Assembly: GCF_012935325.2 (NCBI RefSeq)
Contig: NZ_JABBYG020000020.1
Span: forward strand, 61,780 to 125,779
Direction of reading: 5' to 3'
From: Paenibacillus sp. PL91
Lineage (GTDB): Bacteria; Bacillota; Bacilli; Paenibacillales; Paenibacillaceae
Length of the DNA: 64,000 nt
Under the pieces are notes generated by a model. It worked only from the letters and a program-made list of their open reading frames with translations, was not told where the DNA came from and did no database searches. A program made the translations under genes and the position numbers. Below are positions 28,493 to 36,926 of this stretch, in pieces (the stretch's first letter is position 1; the number at the start of each line of letters is the position of its first letter).

Positions 28493-28824
28493 GGCTCCCC
28501 CTCTTTCTTACTGAACATTTTGTTTAAAATATAAGAATGTATAAGTTTCACTCTTATACCGCTTATATTTTTCGAAGATGCGATAGTTATAATATACTGC
28601 TTGTTCGCCAGTGCCAGCCTTAAATATCTTGAGGTCTTTCTGTGCGATTTTTGTTTCTCCTTAGGCATGTAATGATTACTCAGAGGCTGTCTGCTGCTTA
28701 TCGAGAGGTTGAGCAATGCCGGGAATGGCTGACAGCCACGAGTTATGAAAGCGCATTCATAATTTCCCGCCCCTAAGAAGCCTACGATTGTTATTATCGT
28801 AAGCCTCGCTGTTTTCCCATTGTC
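28493..28824. other. leader/promoter region of the arabinan locus
   Basis: No gene is seen. A hairpin with imperfect arms (AAGCCTACGAT...ATCGTAAGCCT) lies at 28778-28806, and a cre-like site at 28745-28759. The promoter of the minus-strand locus should be here, but I cannot point to convincing -35/-10 boxes. Confidence 0.5.
28745..28759. promoter_or_regulatory. candidate cre site (CcpA binding)
   Basis: ATGAAAGCGCATTCA matches the cre consensus WTGNAANCGNWNNCW at every fixed position. It lies about 250 bp upstream of the first permease gene, consistent with carbon catabolite repression of a polysaccharide locus. The distance is long, so it may be fortuitous. Confidence 0.4.
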
Positions 28825-28985
28825 TCATTCTTCCCCTTTTGCGTTATTGTCGTTATGCTGGATCATCATTTGAAAGAACTTCAGGACGGCCTGAAGCTCC
28901 GATTCCGAAAAGTCGTCCATCGAATCGATAAACCGGTTCTCGATGATGACATGCATCATCGCATGAACTTCGAAGATCTGTCGGC
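28825..28985 (-). pseudogene. C-terminal fragment, possibly of a MarR-type regulator
   Basis: The minus strand reads EVHAMMHVIIENRFIDSMDD and then FSESELQAVLKFFQMMIQ to a TGA at 28825. The final helix pattern (FSESELQAVLKFF) is like the dimerisation helix of MarR-family proteins. It stops being open at about 28985, exactly where the truncated MFS gene starts in the other direction. Confidence 0.4.
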
Positions 28986-30053
28986 CTTAGTATGATTCGA
29001 GAGAACGTCCATATTTCAAATACCTTAGCAGGCCTGATTACTACAGTTCCACTGATAGCATTTGCATTGTTATCACCCTTTATACCAAAACTAGGACGTA
29101 GATACGGTGTAGAACGTATTATCCTCATTTCCCTTATTGTTTTGACTATAGGCATTGCTGTCCGCTCGTTATCTGGGGTGGTGACCTTGTATGTTGGAAC
29201 CGCAGTTCTGGGGTTCGCTATTGCCATATGTAATGTATTATTACCGAGCCTGATTAAACGGGAATTTCCGCAGCAAATGGGTACTATGACAGGGGTTTAT
29301 TCTGTTTCCATGAATCTATGCGGGGCGATCGCTTCGGGTATTAGGGTTCCCTTAGCCGTGGGAGTATGGGGGATACTTAGCGTTATCTCCATTCTCGTAT
29401 GGTTACCGCAACTCAAGGCTCCAGCGAAACCAGCCGCTATTGCCAGCAGCGCAGGGAACAACCATCAAATTAATATATGGCGCTCTCCACTAGCATGGCA
29501 GGTAACTCTTTTTATGGGAATACAATCAACCATTTTTTATGTGCTGGTGGCATGGCTACCAGAAATACTAAAAGATCAGGGCATCAGTTCAAATCAATCA
29601 GGCTGGTTTCTCTCGATTCTGATTATAGCTTCGCTCCCTTTTGCATTTATCGTTCCTGTTATAGCCGGGCGCATGTCTAACCAACGGTTGTTAGTGATAA
29701 TTACAACGATTCTGCTTTTGGTTGGAACCCTTGGACTTCTTTATAGCAGTATCCATCTGTTTTCAATTTGGGTTATTGTTCTAGGTATTGGCGCGGGCTT
29801 TGCCTTTGGCCTATCTATGATGTTTTTCGGCTTGCGTACCCAAAGTGCCCATCAGGCTGCTGAATTATCGGGGATGGCCCAATCCATCGGATATCTGCTG
29901 GCCGCAATTGGCCCAGCCCTAATTGGATATTTGCATGATGCCACTCATAGTTGGAGCACTCCACTCTTAACGTTGGTTGGCGCTTCTGCTTTGCTCGGTA
30001 TGGTTGGTTTGGGTGCGGCCAGGAATCAATTTGTTGATTCTGCAAAGTTGTAA
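28986..30053 (+). pseudogene. CynX/NimT-family MFS transporter, 5'-truncated
   Basis: The frame begins MIRENVHISNTLAGLITTVPLIAF and gives 353 residues with about 11 membrane helices. Family members are near 400 residues and carry another helix before this point, so roughly 40 codons are lost at the junction at 28985. Around residue 115-130 (ASGIRVPLAVGVWGIL) the loop is also shorter than usual, suggesting an in-frame internal deletion. There is no ribosome binding site. It was probably an anion or cyanate-type exporter. Confidence 0.7.
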
Positions 30054-30129
30054 TTGTGTACTACGATATTTTGAACCTTTATCCATCGCCTTATGCGAAT
30101 GATAAGCTCACGCTGACGGATCTCGCCAT

Positions 30130-30935
30130 TCACCCTTCTCGAAAATGCGGGAACAAGGCCATCCAAATAGTGAAGCCTGATGAAAAGATTACGATCACAA
30201 GTCCCACGATCGCTTGCAGTGCACTGACCGTCCATCTTCTTGAACCCGCGTCGACCACTTTCTTGCCAGCCAGGAACAAGACTATTCCGGTCACCAGGCT
30301 GCCGATCCACATGATCTGAGTCAACAAAGCCGGCGCATTGCCCGACGCATTGTTCACCCCCGGTGAATGCATGGCTTCCTCCTGAACGTTCATTGGTGCC
30401 ACAAAAGCCTTCGCCGTCTCAACCGGAATATGCTCCTTTTGCTGCCCAATCTGCCCAAGCAGCTGTTGCGACAGTTCTTCGTTGATCATTTTCAGCGCTT
30501 GCCCCAATGCCTGTGTTACGTCCGTCGAGGCTTGAGTGCTCATCCCCTCGTTGGTGATAAGCTTCACAATAGGATGAATCGGCGAAGAAGTTGTGAACGA
30601 GAGCAATCCGGTACTCAGATCAACCGGAAGCACTACCGCTCCGTAAAAATCGCGATTATCCATCCCTTTCCGAGCTTTTCCCTCGGAATCCACAACATGC
30701 CATACGAATGGTAGCGCCGGGTTCGAAACTAGTGTCTCCTGAATTTTCTCCCCTACCGCAAACGTTTCGCCAGTCGCCAGCTCCGCCGGCTGGTCAAGGA
30801 CAACGAGGGCCACCGGAAGCTCCTTTGGCTTCGATCCGAGCACCGAACCCATCATCGCCAACACCCGAATACGATCAACACGACCAGGACGATTGCCACT
30901 CCCAGCCACGTCATTTTTTGTTTCAGTATTCTCAT
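30130..30935 (-). pseudogene. YhgE/Pip-like membrane protein, frameshifted and 3'-truncated
   Basis: ATG at 30935 follows GAGGAG and reads MRILKQKMTWLGVAIVLVVL, a signal-anchor, then hits a TGA near 30870. Another frame continues from VLAMMGSVLGSKPKELPVALVVLDQ to SGFTIWMALFPHFREG at 30130. The joined protein has an N-terminal helix, an extracellular domain (GAVVLPVDLSTGL...) and two C-terminal helices, as in YhgE/Pip proteins. The family usually has further helices, so the 3' end is cut where it meets the MFS gene. Confidence 0.65.
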
Positions 30936-31051
30936 GATCCGCTACTCCTCGTCTATTTATAATGAACATCTTGTTGATGATCAACTTTGCAATGTTCATC
31001 TGTAAAAGGCTCACCTTTTAATATAGCTGCCTCACAAGTGCACTTAATCGC

Positions 31052-31095
31052 AATGGATATAAAAGCGTTGCTGCAGCAACGCTTTTATATCCATT
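31052..31095. repeat. perfect 44-bp palindrome without loop
   Basis: The sequence is its own reverse complement over 44 bases, centred on CTGCAG at 31071-31076, with arms beginning AATGGATATAAAAGCG. It has no T-run, so it is not a terminator. It lies between the YhgE remnant and the terminator at 31134. Confidence 0.9.
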
Positions 31096-31133
31096 TGAAG
31101 AAAGATTTATCGCTCAAGTACATTCGCGATGCG

Positions 31134-31174
31134 AAAGACATCACCGTTATTAATTTCGGTGATGTCTTTTTTTC
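31134..31174. terminator. Rho-independent terminator
   Basis: AAAGACATCACCG pairs with CGGTGATGTCTTT around a short AT loop, with a seven-T run on the plus strand. It directly follows the SnoaL-like gene on the other strand and may act both ways. Confidence 0.8.
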
Positions 31175-31192
31175 GATTCAGCTGCACCAAAC

Positions 31193-31972
31193 TCAAAATC
31201 TGCTGTTCAAATTCTTTCGTTTTTCTGCCGGCAGTATGGCCTCTATGACGTCCCAATGTTCGGCGATCTTTCCATTCTCAACACGGAACATGTCGTAAAA
31301 AGCCGTGGGCTGACCATTAAAGAGACCTTCACTCACTGTAAGAACAAAATTCCCTTCTCCTAACACTTGATGGACATGAGTATATTCGAATTTAATGTTT
31401 TTCTCCTTGAGCGCCTGCAATGCAGCATGGAGACCAGAAAGGCCATCTGCTATATGAGGACTATGCTGAATGTAGTTATCACCATCAAAGTAGGAGGTAA
31501 GAAGGCCGGGGTTATTCCCAAGCAATATGTTCTCAACATAGCTTTTGACAAATTCTTTGTTGGCATCTGTTTTGTCGATATCCTTTATCGTGACCGGTCC
31601 GTCAATCATCGTATGGTTGCTTGGTGTCTTTTCTACCATCCCTTGCATATTGTCCCAATGTTCAACAATCAGTCCATCCTCAAAACGGAAAATATCAATG
31701 ATGATTTTGGGGCCAAAAAACTCATATATGGAATGAAGTACCACATAATCTCCGTCGACCAAAGCACGCTTATTACTTACCTTCGTACCAATTTCCTTTA
31801 AATGGTCAAGTGCACCAAGCATGGCCGCACGACCATCGGATAAGCCTTGGTTGTGCTGAATATATTGATTTGGATGAACGTAAGCCGTAATCGCTTCGGA
31901 GTTGCCGCTCTCAAAACTTTCCAACACAGCGATTGCCTTATGGACAAACTTATTTTGGTTTTTTGATCTCAT
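31193..31972 (-). CDS. tandem SnoaL-like (NTF2-fold) protein
   Basis: This 259-residue protein is built of two similar halves. Each has the pattern YIQHxxxxxDG...ALxxLKE...D(M/I)FRxExGxIxEHWD (about 32-110 and 163-245). This is the SnoaL-like polyketide-cyclase/NTF2 fold. No catalytic role can be assigned; such proteins are often of unknown function. It is divergent from a TetR-type regulator about 190 bp away, which may control it. Confidence 0.85.
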   Translation of the reverse strand: MRSKNQNKFVHKAIAVLESFESGNSEAITAYVHPNQYIQHNQGLSDGRAAMLGALDHLKEIGTKVSNKRALVDGDYVVLHSIYEFFGPKIIIDIFRFEDGLIVEHWDNMQGMVEKTPSNHTMIDGPVTIKDIDKTDANKEFVKSYVENILLGNNPGLLTSYFDGDNYIQHSPHIADGLSGLHAALQALKEKNIKFEYTHVHQVLGEGNFVLTVSEGLFNGQPTAFYDMFRVENGKIAEHWDVIEAILPAEKRKNLNSRF

Positions 31973-32164
31973 TTGTATATCCTCCTAGAAGTTTATAGTC
32001 ATTAGATAAATAATGAACGTTATGTTGTTTATTTATCTATCGCTCATTATAATAGAGGGTAATATCACGCTCAATATTCAATATTTTTAGTTTTGAAGGA
32101 TAACAGACATCTCAACAAACTTTGTCGCTTAACGCTTCTAAATAAATTGAGGGGACAGAAAATA

Positions 32165-32770
32165 ATGAATAAGAAAACCGACCTAAGAATACTTCGCACG
32201 AAACAATCGATTCGAAAGGCGTTTTACGAGCTTATTCAGGAAAAAGGATATGAAGTGATAACTATTCAGGATATTGCCGATCGGGCAATGATCAATCGAA
32301 ATACATTTTATCTTCACTACCAAAATAAACCCGATTTATTAGATACATGTATGAATGAATTATTGAGCGAATTAAAGGATGCGGTCGTCCTTTGTCCCAT
32401 CAACATGAATCCATTCAGCATTTCTATACTCGAGACCGTCATGCAACTGGTACTGGAGCATATTTCTCTCAACACTACCTTTTACTACGCCATGCTAATT
32501 GAAGAGAACAGAATCTATCAGTTTCGAGACAAAATGGAGAATATCATTAAAGAAAAATTAAACGAGGGGTGGAATCCTGCTCAGGGAAACGCTCCTTTAG
32601 CGATATCCAAGGAATTACTGCTCGAATATCTCGTATCGGCTTTCATGGGGATTGTCATTTGGTGGATTAAAAACGATCAGCCTCTTCCTGCGAATGAAGC
32701 CTCATCTCAGTTTAGTAAAATTGTTACCTATGGACATTTGAAAGCTGCCGGCATCCCCGTCGAGGAATAA
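32165..32770 (+). CDS. TetR/AcrR-family transcriptional regulator
   Basis: The start is the ATG at 32165 after GAGGGGA; an upstream TTG frame has no site. The product is 201 residues. Residues 8-55 form the TetR helix-turn-helix (SIRKAFYELIQEKGYEVITIQDIADRAMINRNTFYLHYQNK). The rest is helical and includes a C-terminal FMGIVIWWIKNDQPLP motif common in this subgroup. It is divergent from the SnoaL-like gene and likely regulates it. Confidence 0.88.
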   Translation: MNKKTDLRILRTKQSIRKAFYELIQEKGYEVITIQDIADRAMINRNTFYLHYQNKPDLLDTCMNELLSELKDAVVLCPINMNPFSISILETVMQLVLEHISLNTTFYYAMLIEENRIYQFRDKMENIIKEKLNEGWNPAQGNAPLAISKELLLEYLVSAFMGIVIWWIKNDQPLPANEASSQFSKIVTYGHLKAAGIPVEE

Positions 32771-32845
32771 AATTTGCGAGGGTCGCTATTCTGCCTGTTA
32801 GTGAGGGAACTGAACCATTTCGAGGGAGCTTAATGAAGCACCCGC

Positions 32846-32927
32846 CAGTCTAATACTATATTTTCTCAGTCTACAACTTAATTTTCCGAGTCTAACACTT
32901 TGTTTTTCAGTCTAACACTTTATTTTC
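32846..32927. repeat. four tandem degenerate ~21-bp repeats
   Basis: The units start at 32846, 32867, 32888 and 32908 with consensus CAGTCTAACACTTTATTTTC. They abut the truncated 3' end of the sigK fragment. Confidence 0.75.
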
Positions 32928-32939
32928 TATGCACACCAG

Positions 32940-33260
32940 GTTCTTATAAATCTTGCTCTTCTCGATCTTGAGCTGCACTTTATCCGCGACATCGTCGGAC
33001 TCCGTCCCAAGGATGTCGATCAACGTGATTTTGTTCCACTCTTTATCCGTGCCGATGGGATCATGCAAGGATACGTCCTTGCGCGTCTTCTTCAAGCTGC
33101 GAAGATGCATAAGTATTTCGTTCTCGATACAGCGAGCGGCGAAGGTCGCGAGCTTGGTGCCTTTGCCCGTTTGAAAACTCTCAATCGCCTTAATTAACCC
33201 AATCGTGCCAATCGAGATCAAGTCCTCGAGATCCTCGCCCGTGTTATCGAATTTTTTGAC
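32940..33260 (-). pseudogene. sigK: sigK middle fragment (copy B)
   Basis: The minus strand runs in one frame from VHNVKKFDNTGEDLEDL through ISIGTIGLIKAIESFQTGKG, the MHLRSLKKTRKDVSLHDPIG motif and VQLKIEKSKIYKNL. It then leaves SigK homology near 32940, where the tandem repeats begin. Both ends are lost: the N-terminal part at the core 33261-33274 and region 4 at 32940. Unlike copy A, it has no frameshift inside. Confidence 0.85.
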
Positions 33261-33277
33261 GTTGTGGACACAACCCG
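33251..33277. repeat. copy B of sigK-linked core GTTGTGGACACAAC
   Basis: ATTTTTTGAC-GTTGTGGACACAAC-CCG, identical to copy A over this block and in the same orientation (core 33261-33274). To the left is sigK, to the right an alpha-mannosidase fragment. Confidence 0.75.
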
Positions 33278-33790
33278 TTCAGCAGACTTACCCGTAACCG
33301 CGCTCTTGCATAGTCCCAGCACGTATTCCAATGCGTCGGCGTCGGGCGGCGAACGCTGTTGAATTGGATATCGACCGTCGCTTCGTCAGCATGGAAGTCC
33401 TCCGAAAAAGCAACCTTGAGCAGCTGGCGGCGCTCGTGCCAATCAACCTGCGTCTCGAAATCGATGTGACGGCAGCCAGCGTAAAACAGCATCCGCTGAT
33501 TGATGATCGAGCCACCGTATGTCCATTCGAAGCCGATTACGGTCCGGAGAGGGCACTTCTCCAAGACCAACACAGTAGCTAAAGTAATGATGAGTCTCAT
33601 TTTCTCTTGATAGTAAATATCAATGTCCCACGCTTCGTGCCGACCTTTCGACTTGTCATCGAACACCTGCAGTAGTTGCCCAGCTTACCTTGCTTAAGCA
33701 CGTGCCGGATTGGCGCCCCTATCGAACAGCTTGACGAGCTGGTCCTAACGATTCCACTCCACCTCGTAATGGCATCGTTATTCCGTTTTC
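33278..33790 (-). pseudogene. GH38 alpha-mannosidase fragment
   Basis: The minus strand gives LVKLFDRGANPARVLKQGK, a frameshift near 33665, then VFDDKSKGRHEAWDIDIYYQ, HIDFETQVDWHERRQLLKVAF and PTHWNTCWDYAR. These are diagnostic segments of the C-terminal half of GH38 mannosidases. It stops at the core, where sigK sequence begins. The 5' part is absent. Confidence 0.75.
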
Positions 33791-34499
33791 ATGAAAATAT
33801 GTCGTCTTGAACGATGCCTCGTGAAACCAGGACGAGATCGCGGAGATTACCGTTTTTCCCGGCAAGACACATGGTATCTTGTCGAATGATGCAGGACGGC
33901 CGCTTCACCCTAGTTGAGCGGAGGCCAGTGGCTGGTCTACGTTAAAGATGTGCCTACTTAACTCCCTTCAGTGTGGCAATACCCCCATCTATGTGACTAT
34001 TGATACCCTTTTATTTGGCACTAGCAGTTAATGGGGTTAATGGTCATTTCTTGATAAAAACGAATATAAACCTGCAACGCAGTAGAGACGGTGGCGAACT
34101 GAAGACGAACATATTAAAGTAGCTCAATTAGAACATTATTGTTTTTTACTGGTTTTAGGCATAAATAATTTCCTCTTTCATAGAATAGTAAATGGGTTGT
34201 AAGTGAGCAAAAAAAACAACCATTAACAATATTAATTTCCTCATAGAAAGAGAATTTTATCCTTTTAATTGAGGAATTTAGCTGATGCTAACTTAGGATG
34301 ATTTCACTGCTGGGTAAGTTCTATTGAATTATTTGAGTTATAAATGTACTTTGATTTTTTCGTTAAGAGAAATGATAGGAAAGAGATGACTAAGTGTTGA
34401 TGTATATATCTATTAATTAATAGTATCTATTAAAACAAAATCTTATAGATAGGTTATTAACAGGCCTGAGGCCTTGATATATATAAGGAAACAACTGAG
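33791..34499. other. non-coding, degraded sequence
   Basis: No gene can be supported. Up to about 33.95 kb the base composition is like the GH38 remnant and it may hold further scraps. After that it becomes AT-rich. Confidence 0.4.
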
Positions 34500-34725
34500 G
34501 CATGATTAATAAATTAGACACGATTCTGCTAATTGCTAATAAATAAGACTTAATTATAAACATGTTAATAAATTAGAATAACAACAGATTTTTTCTTGTG
34601 GATTAACAATTGAGCTATAAATCATTCATTTATCCACAACCTTGAAATAATATCATCATATTGTTGTCTAATTTTATAACCGATTAACGCAAATCAGCGA
34701 TCATTTTCTAAATTTATAACAATGT
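34500..34725. other. AT-rich repeat region with DnaA box, origin-like
   Basis: A perfect DnaA box TTATCCACA lies at 34630-34638 and a near match in the other direction (TGTGGATTA) at 34597-34605. Around them are direct copies of TTAATAAATTAGAC near 34506, 34537 and 34565, and inverted copies near 34666-34680 and 34706-34720. This pattern is usual for plasmid or phage origins. It lies just beyond the 3' end of a replication-initiator-like gene. Confidence 0.5.
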
Positions 34726-34828
34726 ATAAATTAAAATAACAGTTGCTTGTACCAAGTCATCTGCTAATTCACTTTTTTATGATTCAATTAACATACCTTC
34801 TAGAAGAAAATAAAGAATGAAGACAGCA

Positions 34829-34856
34829 AAAACAGCCCTCCCTTCGGAGGGCCAAA
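34829..34856 (-). terminator. terminator of the 34880-36175 gene
   Basis: GCCCTCC and GGAGGGC with a CTTC loop; on the minus strand TGTTTTT follows. Confidence 0.8.
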
Positions 34857-34879
34857 ATTTGGTATGGCGAATTTGTCAT

Positions 34880-36175
34880 TCATGCGAGGCTTATAAGATA
34901 ATCCTCTATGTAGAAATCCTCAGCTACACCATTATTCAGAATACTGACTGTGTTTAGTTCTTTACCAAATCTACTCTCCAACGCTGGAATGGCCATTAGG
35001 CAGACCCTCTTTAGTGACTTAAGAGATAATCTAGCTGATAAAAAGCGATATATTTGGTATGGTCTTGAGTCATCCGTTAATGGATCATTTCCGATGCCGA
35101 AGTAACGATTCACGCCTGTATCATTGACTATTTTATTAAACGAAATGAATGATTGATCGCGTAGTTCAAACTCAATTGCTGAAACCAAGTCTTTGCTCCA
35201 GTTACCGGGGTGTTTTAAAAGATCATATATTCTTTGAACTGCAAAGCGTAATGTTTTCATACTTGCATTTTTTAGTAACTTAACTAAACGTAAAAATGAA
35301 AGACCGTTCTCAATGTTCTCGAACTCTCGAATCTTAAACATTGAGAGCAATAATCGGAGCTTGGAAACTGTTTTAGAATAAGGAATTTTGGCTTTTGGGA
35401 CAAGTTTATAATGATTGCCTTGCTGGTGTCTTACAGTATATGCTGCATTCAATTTACAACTCATCATCCATCTGCCGGTTGCGTCCTTCTCTACTGAGAA
35501 GGATCCAATGAGGGGAGTATCTTTAAGTGGAGCAGCTTTAGATAGAATATTAAGAAGTTTCTTAATCTGAGACGGTCTCGTTTTATGAGTAAGCGTATAG
35601 ATCCAGCAATTTTCATAAAGCGATTCTTTAAAGTCACGTTGTTTTGAGCTGCCGGTACGTGATAATACATATATCAATAGTTTTTGAGCTGCTAACTCTA
35701 GTTTCGTAAAGGCTGCAGAAAACACGAAAGGATGAACGAGAATAAACCGTTCAGTATTCCTCTTGAACGGTTCAATCTTCATCATAGTGACAACACCATC
35801 ATGGGTCATACTCAATAAACCACACGCTCTAAATTTAGCAATTTCAGCGTAAAATTGCTCTTTTGAACAAGAGGATTCATACTCCTCCTTCATTAGAGAA
35901 TAAAGCGCGTGAATAGAGACGCCCGATAGCGTTCCTTCAGTATTGAAACGTCTGCTTAAAGTCATCAGCAAGCGCAATGATGTTTCAGTCACGTGATTTT
36001 TACGAATAGGGTGACTATTTTTTCTGAAATTTTTTGGTTCTTCGTTATGGTAAGCCTTTTCTAAATTCAAGAGAGCAGTGAGAAAGGAGTAATCGACAGA
36101 AACAGGATAAGATGGTGAAGGCATTTTGTTATTAAGCGTCATATAATTGGATTGAGTAACCTTACCCTGCTTCAT
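34880..36175 (-). CDS. unknown protein, replication-initiator-like
   Basis: This 431-residue protein starts at an ATG after AAAGGAGG. It is basic, with segments that look like winged helices (about 60-110, LRLLMTLSRRF...GVSIHALYSLMKEEYESS; 165-205, AAQKLLIYVLSRTG...). I do not recognise it for certain. Its position between two repeat arrays of origin type and beside the second initiator-like gene suggests a plasmid replication role (inference). Low-GC codon use differs from the sugar loci. Confidence 0.55.
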   Translation of the reverse strand: MKQGKVTQSNYMTLNNKMPSPSYPVSVDYSFLTALLNLEKAYHNEEPKNFRKNSHPIRKNHVTETSLRLLMTLSRRFNTEGTLSGVSIHALYSLMKEEYESSCSKEQFYAEIAKFRACGLLSMTHDGVVTMMKIEPFKRNTERFILVHPFVFSAAFTKLELAAQKLLIYVLSRTGSSKQRDFKESLYENCWIYTLTHKTRPSQIKKLLNILSKAAPLKDTPLIGSFSVEKDATGRWMMSCKLNAAYTVRHQQGNHYKLVPKAKIPYSKTVSKLRLLLSMFKIREFENIENGLSFLRLVKLLKNASMKTLRFAVQRIYDLLKHPGNWSKDLVSAIEFELRDQSFISFNKIVNDTGVNRYFGIGNDPLTDDSRPYQIYRFLSARLSLKSLKRVCLMAIPALESRFGKELNTVSILNNGVAEDFYIEDYLISLA

Positions 36176-36292
36176 GTCAAACCTCCTTTCAATATGCTAG
36201 ACGTAGCTGGAATTGCTTGTTATAATTGATAGATAATAAAAAGGCAACAAAAAGCAGACCTTCTACAAGACATTTTTCTTGAAGGAAGTCTA

Positions 36293-36400
36293 ATGGGCCA
36301 TTACTTTGTTCCAGCAAAGTGCATGGCGCGATATGTTGTTTATCAGTGTGGAACTGAGAGCGGTGAAGTCAGTTTGGCGACTGAACTTCCTATAGAATAA
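36293..36400 (+). CDS. candidate 35-residue peptide gene
   Basis: GAAGGAAG precedes ATG at 36293. The peptide begins MGHYFVPAKCMARYVVYQCG and ends in LATELPIE, followed at once by a terminator hairpin. A TATAAT box lies at about 36219. The tight order box, RBS, ORF, terminator argues for a real transcript. It could also be a small RNA, for example a counter-transcript acting on replication control. Confidence 0.4.
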   Translation: MGHYFVPAKCMARYVVYQCGTESGEVSLATELPIE

Positions 36401-36432
36401 ACCTTCGATATTTCGAGGGTTTATTTTATTTT
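36397..36432 (+). terminator. terminator after the 35-residue ORF
   Basis: AATAAACC-TTCGA and TTCGA-GGGTTTATT form the stem; TTATTTT follows. Confidence 0.7.
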
Positions 36433-36475
36433 ATCTCCTTTTTAGACATTACCATCATAAGGAAAGTGAAGCAAT

Positions 36476-36874
36476 TCGGATATAACGTATGAAAATTCGT
36501 CTTCTATCGTATCTTTCGTCTTCTATCGTATATAAATTCGTATTACAACGTATAGAATGTATTTCATTGTATTAATTATTCGTATTACAAAGTATTTTTC
36601 GTATTCTATTGTATACATCACCGTCTTATAACGTATTTTTTTAAAACCGAATTATTTCATATTTTCTCTTTATTTTTGTCTGCAGATCACTTTCTCGTCT
36701 TATAACGTATTTTTCGTATTACAACGTATAAAAAATCGTATTTTGATGTATTATTCGTACTTTAATGTATATGAAATCGTCTTACAACGTATTTTTCGTC
36801 TTCTGATGTACACCAATTCGTCTTCTATTGTATTTTTCGTCTTACAACGTATAAAAATATGTCTTCTGATGTAT
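36476..36874. repeat. iteron array: ~17 copies of a 15-bp repeat
   Basis: The consensus is CGTMTTMYAACGTAT. Copies start at 36476 (poor), 36498, 36517, 36539, 36558, 36581, 36600, 36622, then after a gap at 36696, 36715, 36737, 36756, 36778, 36797, 36819, 36838 and 36860. The spacing alternates 19 and 22 bases (once 23), so the higher-order period is 41. All copies point the same way. It lies at the 3' side of an initiator-like gene, as in theta-type plasmid origins. Confidence 0.9.
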
Positions 36875-36884
36875 TTTTTCTAAA

Positions 36885-36914
36885 AAAAAGAGCCCCCATA
36901 CAAACGGAGGCTAC
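36885..36914 (-). terminator. terminator of the 36927-38114 gene
   Basis: AGCCTCC and GGGGGCT pair on the minus strand and are followed by eight T. Confidence 0.8.
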
Positions 36915-36926
36915 TACATTCTAAAT

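Noticed and set aside
33331..33582. Plus-strand frame of 83 codons
   Set aside because: It lies opposite the recognisable GH38 fragment and has no motif.
36476..36874. CRISPR array
   Set aside because: The repeats are 15 bases with 4-8 base AT-rich spacers that are not unique sequences, and no cas gene is near; they are iterons.
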